Positions 28,803-41,200 of a stretch of 64,000 nt of DNA are shown piece by piece. Below the pieces are notes generated by a model. That model made no database searches, was not told the DNA's origin, and was given only the letters and a program-made list of their open reading frames with translations. The translations under genes and the position numbers were made by a program. Position 1 is the first letter of the stretch, and every line of letters begins with the position of its first letter. This stretch comes from Panulirus ornatus (taxonomy: Eukaryota > Arthropoda > Malacostraca > Decapoda > Palinuridae): NCBI RefSeq assembly GCF_036320965.1, contig NC_092249.1:5597614-5661613 (forward strand). The letters are read 5' to 3'.

Positions 28803-30940
28803 ATATTTCCTTTTCATCAACATGGCCTTCCAGAGGTTTACATATTTTCTCTTTTAACTTCATCCACCAAGTGTAGCTTTTATTCCTGTTTATGAATGCA
28901 CCTTGCTGACTGACTGTTAGTACTCTTCATACCACTCTAGGAAGGAGTATTGCAATCATGTAGCCCCATCCTTAAACTCTTAATTAATACCATGTCTTAA
29001 CCTTGTGCATACACACAAACTCACACAAGCAAAGCACACCCTGGTACCCACTGAACAACCAGTCCTAAAGGGCAGGTAAAACAGCTGGAATGACCATAAG
29101 TTGATTGTCTTGTTCTAGACCCATGAAATGTATCCTCATTACAGTTCATGGAAATCTTTTTTCAGCTTAAACCAGACTCTTTCAAGGAAAAGACTAACAG
29201 CACATGTCACTATCGCTAACCTTTCTTGATTTCCCAAAAGAAACTTCCAAAATATAAAAAAATTCTTTGGCAATAGTCAGACCACTTCCTTATAATTTCT
29301 TTCCAAAGTAACCACAAAAAAATGGAACAAAATAAACTTCTTAATGTTCAATTTATACAATGCATACTACATCTGATTTATCTTTATCTCAAGACTCTTA
29401 TTCTTTACTTATCTAATCTGATGTACTTGTTTCCATTACTGTTACTGACAGTTGTTCTGTACTCTGGATGACAAACTCTCCTCTTATTCCTGTTGTGTAA
29501 TACCTCAATACCCCCTATTAGCAATTCCCCATCTCACATTTTTCCCTTTTTTTGCAATACAAATGCTCTCCTTCATTTTCCCCACTTCTCCTTTACGCTA
29601 ATATTTCCCTATAAAAGTACCAACAGAATTCACAATTTGCCAATTATAAGGCCTGACCTGGTACAGTATGCTACTATACTAAAAGTTTCCTTGAAAAATC
29701 TCGAAGTGTATCTATCCCTGTGAGTCCTTGCTACCTCTGAATCACTCCCTCTTAACCAATCACATTTGTTAGTTAACTGATCTTTGTATATTCTTCCAGA
29801 ATTCTGTCTTAATCTAATTCCAATTATGATTCCATTCCTATCAATATCCTGTTTCAGTTCCTGCAAGTGCATGACCAAACTGGTCTCATCAATTTCTGTC
29901 CTAGTTTTTGGCTTCCTAAGAATCCATTTTCTAATTCAAAACTAACTCCTACAGATATCCTTTACTTTTTTAATTAATTCCATTAAATTTTCTATGTGTT
30001 GCTAAAACTTTTAGCTAATTCCTTACAATTCCACTACATAGAATCCTTCACCTACTATCATGGACAAAATCAAAGTCTCCTAAATCCTATTACTATTTAG
30101 CTTCTACCTCCCTTCCTTTACTCTTCTGTTTCCTTATACAGTTTCTGCATTCATCCAAAGTCATTATTCCAACTAAAGAATTTCTACCACTTTTATCTAT
30201 TTTCATCTTAACTACCTTCCCTTGTTGATCATCAATCCAAATGTTTTTTCCTTAAAACCTTTCACTAACCTGGTCATGTAGCAGTCCTCCTCACCTCTCA
30301 CTTGCTCCTCTGATGGTGGTGACTCCTTCGTGTCTTCTTCTGAGACCCTGAAGCCAAGAAATTAATAATCCAGTTTTTCGTGCATAAAATCCTTAGCCTT
30401 ACCTTTGCTTGGGTGAAGTTTTTACCTCAGTGGTGCATCATAATGTAGATATTAAACCCATTTAATTTCTTTAAGCCTTTACTTAAAAAATGTTTATATA
30501 TGATATCATTTACCCATTACCTTTCCTATATTCTACCACCATATTTGCCGAATACAAGTGATCTTTACACTGGTTTTTGTCATTTACTACTTTTAGAAAC
30601 CACGTGGTGCAAATTCAAACGTTTCCAGCCCATACTGTGAGTCTCATGCTCTAATCCATGACTCAAGTTTCTAAATGACAGCTATTGTAATTACCTTAAT
30701 ACACCCCTGTACAGCATGAAGTCCTCATGCCAAATCTTGTTGAAGAGTCACAAAACCAATATTTCATATCATATTCCTTATGGTACTCATCATAATGGCA
30801 GTTCATTTTACTCAGCAAAACATATTTTTTTCTTATTCTTTTACCAATAAATGAATATCCACTCATTCAAAAAAACAACTGCTGCTCTACAAGTGCAGGA
30901 ATGTGCATGCATAAGAATGTATAACTGTGTGTGCATGTGC

Positions 30941-30971
<31 letters not shown>

Positions 30972-33900
30972 GAGTAGGTCATATAATCATATAGCCCCAC
31001 TTCTCATTTAATTATTTCTCTTCTATATTCTTATAACATTTTCACTGGTCATCATTTGCATCCTCATCACCTGACTTGTTCCCTATCTCCTATCCTGTTA
31101 CAATAGAAATCTTTTCATCTTAATTCAGAGCTGCTCACTTTTCTCCACAGCTCAGTTCCCTTCCTTCAGGTATGTTCTCAGTTGTAATGTTAAACTCTCA
31201 AGCACCTGTGTTTCCCTATGTGAGAAAACCAAACTGATGTAATGCTGTATTTCTGGTACATGAAAGTAATTCAAAAAAAAGATTACTAAAATATATAGCT
31301 GACAGTAAAGAAAAAAAAATGATCAAGAATAGTTTGCCAATATGACAATCATAATGTCCTCACATACAGATTTATTTAGTTTCCTACTTGTGAGACAGCA
31401 GCCTCAGCATGGTTTGGTTTCACTGTTCCTCACCTTTATCACACTATATGAATCCGAACTGAATTTCATCATCTGTGTACCTGACCTATACTGAAGTCTG
31501 CATAAACTCTTGGTACATTTCAAAAATTATGAACATTTCATATTTTCATAAGCTTTGCATAATCCACATACATACTTTGGCATGATTTAAGCCTCTCCCT
31601 CAAGTTATTTACAAAGAGAAAGAATAACAACATAGATCAAATTCCTACAAAAACCCGAGTTTTGCCTTGTTTCACTACAACTTCTACTGTAAGGAGAAGG
31701 TTTACATTTGTGGGATCCTACCTCTTGAACCTTCTCTGCAATCAAAGTATTTACATTTCTGTTCATATGCTATCCTCATTCACTATTTCCTCAGTCAGTC
31801 TATTCTAACTATCCATACTCTTATAATGTAAAGTACTTCTTTACATCTTTTTTTAAAAAGTTTCTTACTTATTTTCATGTTACATACTCTGGTTGTTCTA
31901 TCCCTACATCATTTAAAGAAATGTTCACTGTCTCCACCATATACCTGGTTTAGAGCCTTAAATATTGTGATCAGGTCACCCCTCAATCTACTTTCTTCCA
32001 TGCCAAGCAAATCTAACCCTTAGACTGAAAAGGCTGAAAGTACAAGAAGATTGACAAGGATTTTAAAGTTTTGAATTACTATCTACTGTATGATTCCATT
32101 TCATCCATAGGTATCACCAGCATTCTAAAAACACAGCTGAAAAAATATCATGCACCACAGTCATCCATAAATCATTACAGAGAGTGTGGGAAGCCAGAAT
32201 TATACTGCAACTGTGTCATCATCATCATGAAAATAAAGACCTCGTATCAGTGTTTATATCTTGATGTAGAAAAGTTGTTTTCATGTAAAAATTGTTGTGT
32301 GCAAATATGTAAATAAATAACGCATAATAAAAATATACTAAAGTAAAAAATATGTAGATGATACATGTGGGAAGTGTAAAATCACGAACAGAAAAAACCA
32401 TACAGTGTGTAATGTGGTTATGTGCATGTAAAAAGAAATCATTCAAAAAAATATGAATAATCATCATATACTTACATAAAGGACATCCATGATATCTGCC
32501 AAGGACCCTCCCTCTTAACAAACCCCTACACTAATATAGAGGAAAGAATATTACTTTTTGGGTATTTTCTTTAATAGCATTTTAAAGATAGGCACACTGT
32601 GTGAGCTTATTTCTGATGTGTGCCTCTACCCTTTGTAATACAATCTTTGTTGCCCTCCTCTAGACCTTTTCTATTAGCTCTGTGTTTCTCTGGATTCACA
32701 GAACAAACCTGAAAAGCATATTCTAATTTTGGCCTTCCCAAAGATATAAACAGCATAATGAAAATTTCCTTTAATGTCATTTGTTCTCTCCCATTCAGAT
32801 AACTTTCTGTCAGTCTTCTACAAGTCGGAATCTCGTTTTTTACCAATATTTCACTGGAATCAATGCCAAATATTTTTCCCCCAAAGACCTGCAAGTTTAA
32901 TGACAACTGCCCTCGCATGCTAAGGCAATCGTTTTTCACCCACGTGTAACTTACAAACTTATCATCATGTGCCATTTTGAGTTCTCATTCTACCCTTTGA
33001 CTGATGATATCCCAGTGACAGTTACAAGTTGCTTGCAAGTATCCCATATGTGCAATCGTATTTCTAAAAAGTCAATGTGTGGCCAAGGGGGAGCTACTTT
33101 TCAGAATTCAGTTACTGCCATCTCAAGAGCCATGTAAAGAGGGCAGGTACCTTGTCACATCTGCCATTTGCCATGTGGGGATGGATGGATGGATGTTGCC
33201 ACCTTCACTCCAACAAATTTCATTTTAAATATAGGTGATTCATGTATAAAATGAGTCTGTTTTATCACTGAGAATTCTGAGAAGCTGCATGGTTCCTTAG
33301 AGTATTTTCATAGTGCTCTGATGGACATGATATTATGATATTATGATTTTGTGAAGGAGATACAACAAAAATCTTTAAGCAACAGCTCTTTCCAAGTACA
33401 ATGAAACCACAGAAGAGGAAATTTTGGTGTCTTTTGATGTAGAAAGTGGCTACATGAATGATTTCATAACATACACTGTAAAAGAGACTGAAAGCAACTG
33501 TGATGATGATTACTTGTCTCACGATCCATGTTTCAAGATGTACGATATGAAAGGCAATTACTGAAGAATATAGTTGTGTTATGATACAACATTATTTGAT
33601 ATAACAAATCTTATTACAGCACAGCACCTTAGTGAATCTGATTATTTCATTATAACATGAGGTATCATGATATAATGTGAGTCTAGCTGTCTGCATGGCA
33701 TAAAGTGCCAATGCTGCACATGCTAAACTGCCCACAGCGTCAATTCTCTGCTAACATTCAAAGACCAAGGATGCATCGTTTGCCAATCATTCATTTATGC
33801 ACTTCTGCCCACTTGAGCCAGTCATCACTATGCTCAGGCATTTAGCAAGAACTCCTACAAGTGAACCTATTCAAGATATTGAATGAACTAAAGATGGGTC

Positions 33901-34881
33901 ATGCACTTTAGCAGATGCTCACTGTTATGACGTTAATGAGAGTAACATTCAAACCATAAAGAGGAATGTGAGGAGCCTTGATCCTCAGATGCTGGTTTGG
34001 GAGGCACAGAGTTATGTTTCTTTGGTACTGATGAACATGGACTGGATTACTTTATTCTAAAGAGCTGAGTAGAAGTGTATATATGAGCAGACACTTACAG
34101 GTTTTCTAAAAACACTGAACTTGAACTTTGTGCATACCGCATATGCAGTTCAGAATTTCTCAATGGTGAAATCAGAAAAAATTACAAAACGGCAACATCC
34201 TTAAAGTACCCCAAAGACCTTCACTGATAAATCTTTGTGTACATAGTGCCAAAAAGATATTTATCAACTCAAAGGCCATGGAACCTTGTAGCTCTAGAAA
34301 CCCCTCTAATGCCACTGTACCACAACAACTTCCTAGGACTGTGCCAACTACTCACGGAATGTTTTTCAATAATGCATTTAAGAACAGCATACTACAGTAC
34401 GAAACCTGCTCACAAGAAAAACTCGCCTGAAAAGTCAAAAAGTTGTGTTTACCAGATACTATGTAGAGTGCAACAAAGTATATTTTGGATAAAGTGGAAA
34501 AAGAAATTATTACAAGAATAAAGCAGCAACAGTACAGAGTTCATATTGACAAGAATTAAGTGCTTTAATCATGAATATGTAAGAATTCAGCCACTCTACT
34601 GACTGAAAAAAATGTCCATAAAATAGTAAAATTGTATCTTATTCAACTGTGGATAGAAATATCATAGAACCCTGCATTATCATACACAACTTTCATATAA
34701 TTTTATCATCAGTCTAAGCATGTATAACTTAGATCCTAGCATAATAAAAAAAACTGTCAACACGTACAAGTTTATGAGCAAATCTATGACCTATCCCTTG
34801 CCAATGATCACATGACCCTTGCCTTTGGTAGTCACATTTCTGACGATCTTCCTGCCTGACCCTTACCTGATATATATATAT

Positions 34882-34965
<84 letters not shown>

Positions 34966-35195
34966 TTCATACTATTCGCCATTTCCCGCGATAGTGAGGT
35001 AGCGTTAAGAACAGAGGACTGGGCCTTTTTTGGAATATCCTCACCTGGCCCCCTCTGTTCCTTCTTTTGGAAATTTAAAAAAAAAAAAAAGAGAGAGGGG
35101 AGGAATTCCAGCCCCCCCGCTCCCTCCCCTTTTAGTCGCCTTCTACGACACGCAGGGAATACGTGGGATGTATTCTTAATCCCCTATCCCCAGGG

Positions 35196-35250
<55 letters not shown>

Positions 35251-38200
35251 TTATCATCATACCATTTGCCATTTCCTGCATTTACAAAGTAGCGTTAAGA
35301 ACAGAGGACTGAGCCTTACAGGGAATATCCTCACTCGGCCCCCTTCTCTGTTCCTTCTTTTGGAAAATTAAAAAAAAAACGAGAGGGGAGGATTTTCAAC
35401 CCCTGCTAATTCCCCTTTAAGTCACCTTCTGTGACATGCAGGGAATACGTGGGAAGTCTTCTTTCTCCCCCTTTATAAAATCTACATTTGTTCATTATCC
35501 CCGTATCTCTGAAGTGTGAATTATGTATCAGTAGCATCAGAAACAGACGAAGAAAAGCCACATTTGCCCAGATCCATTCTCTAGCTGTCATGTGTAATGC
35601 ACTGGAACCACAGCTACTTACCCACAAAAGGCCCCATATATCTTTAAAGGCAATACACAGCAATGGTTTACTGCAGGTAAAAGCATATAACACTCTCAGG
35701 GTATATTCACTGTACATCTGGCCACTGAGACTAGTGTTTCTAATGGTGTTAGCACCAAAAACCCACCTCAGTGTGCCTCAGGTTATCTTGAGGGTAGATT
35801 TTTTCTTCTTTTTTCTTTTTTGCTCCTGGTTGCCATTTCATTTTGAAAATTTCATTCCTGTGCTTCAAGATGCTTGGCTCTTACCTATCTAAGGAGGAAA
35901 AAGCCCAAATTCTTGCCTGGAAACCAGAAAATGTGGGTAAACATAAGATTTCTAGGTGCACTGGGCACTCAAAATGCACTCAAGGGGCTTCTTCCTGTAA
36001 CAATTCCTCAGATCCTTGCCTCATTCAGGAGATCAAGACGCTATGGGACCAAAACATGGACTTAGAATACTTCAGGAACCTTGCCAATTCCATACCCAGA
36101 TGTTTGCAGATGGTAATCAAGGCCAAAGGTGAGGTGACAAAGTAGAAATAAGTAAGTGTGAAATCAACTCTGACAATGTATGGACAAGGTTTTTTTGGGG
36201 ACTTGATCGCTGTTTCCAAAATTAGCAAAGTAGCACCAGGAAAAGATGAAAACAGGCAGCATTTGCTGAAATCAATTTTTTAGCTATCATGTGCAATGTA
36301 CTGAAACTACAGCCGCTTACCTAAAACCAGGCCACAGAGACCTTTCCATGGTTTCCCCCAGTCTTTTCACATGCCCTGGTTCAGTCCACTGACAGCACGT
36401 CAATATTTTTGTCTACTACTACTTTTTTTTCTTTTTTTCAAACATATTTGTAATTTTCCACATTAGCGAGGTAGCATTAAGAACAGAGGACTAATCCTTA
36501 CAGGGAATATCCTCATTTGGCTCCCTTCTCTGTTCCTTCTTTTGGAAAATTAAAGAAACGGAAGGGGAGGATTTCCAGCCCACCGCTCCCTCCCCTTTTA
36601 GTAGCCTTCTACGACACGCAAGGAATACAGACCACTGACAGCACATCAATATTTTTCTCTACTACAAATTATTCCCTTATTTTCACATGCTAGAATGTTG
36701 CATCTCATTTGCTCCAGTTTTCACCTCAGCTTGCATTATATACAATAGTGTTATTCACTTCCTGTCCTTAGGTATGCCACTTTCCTTCCCTACAATTTAA
36801 TTTGCATAGAAGCCTTTATGTACATGCTAAATCTGTATCAGCACATGCTACGTGAGTCAGATCATGGAAAACTATTGTAACACACGACTAGATAACACAA
36901 CTGTTTATGGATGCAATAGCAATACTTTTAAATTTCCTATTAACATTATTTCAGTAATTATCTGATGCACTTAAAAGGTTAAAACTGTCAAAATTAATAC
37001 AGTTGTGAATATCAAGATGTTGCAACTTTTTCTATTTCATTAGGTGCTACAATAAACAATACTTAATTTAGGAATTAGAAAACTCCAAATTTTCCATTTG
37101 GATGCTAAACTTTAAAAATACTGATAATTGTGCTATACAGAAAAACCTTTAAATTTCAGTTGCTTATTTTCCAGTATAATAAATTTATACAAGCAAGTTA
37201 TGTTGTATCATAGTACTAAGCGCATATTTAGTGTCTCATTTATCCAATGCTACCTACCATAAAAGTAATCTTATGATTACAGTTTTTATTCTGCATTTCA
37301 ATTTTCATGCATATCATTACTGTACCTACATGCAATAGCAAATGCAGGTCCTACTAGCAAGATTAAGGTGGCTTGAGCATTATTTTCCCAAAAGCAATAC
37401 AAATCATGCTTGTATGAAAAGTGCGAACCTTTTAGCATGCAAGATAAATCAAAAGAATAAAGAAGCATAAAAGTTGTTAAATGTAAGACATAAGGTAAAG
37501 GTCACTGAACTGGAGAAGCTTATATGATGCATTTGTAATCAAATAATAAGAACTGTACTAAAAACTTTCTTTTAAAGCACCACTATTGATGAGACTAATA
37601 TTTCTTATACTAAAAAATTATATAACAAATTTTATAGAAGTGCTCATAAATCATGTATGATAACTGACAGAAGACTATTGTATACAAATACAAAATAAAT
37701 TGAAAATATATCAAACAGGGTCCCCTTTAATGGTAAAATGATTTCCTTAAAAAGTGTATATAGGGCACATAAAAAGCAAGGAGACTGACAATCTCTATCA
37801 TTTACCAAAATTTAGACTGATTCACAATAAAATATTCAAGATATAATGTTGCAAAAATATTGTACCCCTATATTTACAAAATGCACATCTGATAAAAACT
37901 CTGGAGCAAAATAGAAGTGTTGAAGTTGCAGAGAATATGAGAACTTACCCAAGGCAAGGCAGCTCATCAATGAGGCTGCTACACGTCCAGCCAGGGAGAG
38001 AACAAGGAGAAAACATTGAGAAAGAACATGAAGAGAGGACAGTGAGAGAGAGGCTATTAACATTAAGGATAGGGAACACAGTAGCTAAACACAAAACATA
38101 CATCACCAAGCCTTTTGAATTGACATGGCAAAGCCCTTCAACATATGCAAGGCCAACACTTTAACATATACATGATCAAACCTTTTAAAAAGGAACAATC

Positions 38201-41200
38201 ATTATCTTTCCAAAGATGAGACTGTTCACTCAATATTCAATACCAACTCGTAAAATGCATAAGCCAAACCTTTCACAAACAAATAATACAATTTAAAAAA
38301 CAAATATGATTTTGTGCATACACATGTCATAAAACTTTAAATCACAAGAATCATGGTGCCCTTAATTACTCCAAATCCCATTATACCTAGGAATGCCCCT
38401 GAATGCCTCTGAATAAACACCAGAATTAGGGTTGCCATGGATAGCTGATTAACTAACTTATCTGACTGATCCAATGCTTATGCTGCCAACTGATTTTCAC
38501 ATAACAATGGTGCAGACTGGGATAAGATATATTTTTCTAAGTTAAGTGTAAGTAAAGAAAAGACCTTATGCCTTCTTTTAACATGACAAAATATCCACTT
38601 AAAAATCAAACATTACATTTCAGATATCACTCCAAAGTCAGGAAGCAGCAAAACACAAAAAAATATCTCAACATTAAACAAATGGCTGCTGGATTTACTG
38701 CCAACACTTTTCACAGTTTTCTGTCAGTCTTCCATAATTGATTATTATTTAATTTTTAGAGTTTACATGATCAATTCAGATACAAAGAACAGAAGACTAT
38801 AATAGTTGCTATGCAGAGAACAGATGTGTGTCTGTAGTATTACTAAACGTTCATGAAAAGGGTTAATGGGAGGTCTAAGATGAACAGCACAAAATCATGA
38901 ACTCCTTCACTGTAATTAGCTCTATATAAGGATGTAATGTTACCACAAATGTGTAGGGAAACACAGCAAAAGAAAAAACCAGTCTAGTCAGATGGGATAA
39001 CCCCCAAAATTCACCTTCTGTGGGAGTGATGCATAACAAGCAGATCTACTTATCATGGTAATCCAGAAGTATGTGACATGAACAATCTAAATCACTTCAA
39101 AATACCCTTTATGTCAGTTCCTATAACTACAAAACTTGGTTCTGCATATCTATACCCATTTAATGTACCAGACATTGAATGGGAGCACAAAAGGTATTAT
39201 GAGCTGCCACACAGCCCACACAACTATTTTAGTCTCCTTTAGCATTTCAGGACAACTTTCCACCGTCACTGGTACTCAATTTCATTCAAAATTCATGCCT
39301 GAAAATGTCTGACGTTAAAATTCTATGGAGTTTCATAGAACCTGAAAGGTCTCAGTGCATGAGACCATGCAACTATCTGTTCATGTCTTAAGAAGCCGAA
39401 AATGTGGGAGCTTGTCTTTTAACCTCTTATTTCTGTCACTACAGGATTTTGATAAATTCTAATTGCAAAAAGGCATCATTTTGAGCTTGTTCCATGCAGC
39501 TACAATTGTTAATCAAGATATATTTGAACAAAATCTTCATAAACCTCCTATTACTTCAAGTACTATTGTGTTCTTAAGTAGAACTGCTTCTATACTTCAA
39601 ATACCTAGTTTCTCTTAACATTTAGGAAACTAATCAAGTTATTAAATCCCTCTTACTTTCTTTCTTTTTCCTATCTTCTAGTAATTCATCTTTTATTAGG
39701 GCATCATCATTGATACATTTCACTGGGCTCTCTAGCATTTCTGTGTTCAAATATATTTAGCTGGTGATGAATACTCAAACTTGGTTTGAACCTGTCAAAC
39801 CTTTTCAAAAACATTTTCTTGTTAATATACCTTCCATAGGTTGATTCATTTATCTTCCCTCTCGCAATGAGTCATGGTCCAGTCTGGTTCCATTTCATCA
39901 CATCTTTGTTACTTAAAATTCATTTGGGTTAAAAGTAAGAGTGTTAGAAATGGAAAACTTTCACAGTACAGTTAGAATTAAGAGGATAGCTTCAATAAAG
40001 AATGAAGATGTGAGAAAATCATTACAGAGCCACATGAATGAGTCTTTTAGGATGATATGGATATCGAGAATATATGACTTGAAAAGCTGGGCAAAAAGGT
40101 ATACAGCACTACAGCAGAACATACAAGCAGGAGAGGTAGATCAAAGAAGATATTGCAATATAATTTTTTAAGTTCACTCCTGCAAACAGAGCATGGGAGA
40201 GTGTGTGAAAAGGGAAAGTTAATGTGAAAACTTAAGATAATACGATGCAGAAGCAGGACAAGTCAGGATGGTCTGAGAGTAAGTTTGAATGGGGAAAGCC
40301 TGAAGAAGGTGGAGTGTTTTAGGTACCTGAGTGTGTCCTTAGCAGCAAAGAAGCATGGGGAATGAATTGAGTCACAAGTTGGGAGAGGGAGCAAAACTCC
40401 TAGGTTCATTACATGTGTCTGACTGGGCAATGTGTTGATGCAAGCTTTAGGCCCTGAACTGAAAAAAAGGGGCAGAGGGTGGACATGTTGGAAATTAAAT
40501 GCCTGGGGACAATGTGTGGCATAGGTTGATTATGTAAGGAGTGACCGTGCAAGAGGTGTGATAGTATGCACAGCACAATTGAGGGAGCTGACCAGAGCAT
40601 GTTTAATGGTTTGGAAATATGAGGGTGATGAGCAAAGAAAGAGTGAGAGAATCTATGCATCGGAAGTGGAGGTAGAAAGGGGAAAGGGGAGACCAAGAGT
40701 AATATGGAAGGATGGAATGAAAGAGGCTTTGGATTATTTGGGCCTGAACATTCAAGAGACATGCAGTCAGTGGGCTGAACCTCAGGATTGTGAAGTGGTA
40801 ACTTCCACTATTCATCTAATGAACAATGATGGCTACTGTCTACTTTAGATGTGTGGTACATCAGAAAGAGACTAATCTTAACATACTCAACTTAAAAATT
40901 TCTCCAGTAACAATCAAATATCAAAATTATTTGATATCTTCAGATCTATGTATCTCTATCTCTGATGCCCACTTCCTTCAGAAACTCCCATCAAAGGGAT
41001 GGCCATGGCAAAAGAGTCTCCACTTATCCCTGTCCTTACATGTCTCCCTCACATACATTCTTTAGCTATTTATTCAAATATCTCAAATCCAATTTTTCAA
41101 TTGTATACTCATTTTGTCAACTTATTTACTATCAATGGCAACCCTAATATAAATCCATTTAAAATGTCAATGACATTTATCTAATTTTGGATTAACCAGG

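Noticed and set aside
28633..28857. ORF with long Ser-Leu repeat
   Set aside because: Produced by the (CT)n microsatellite.
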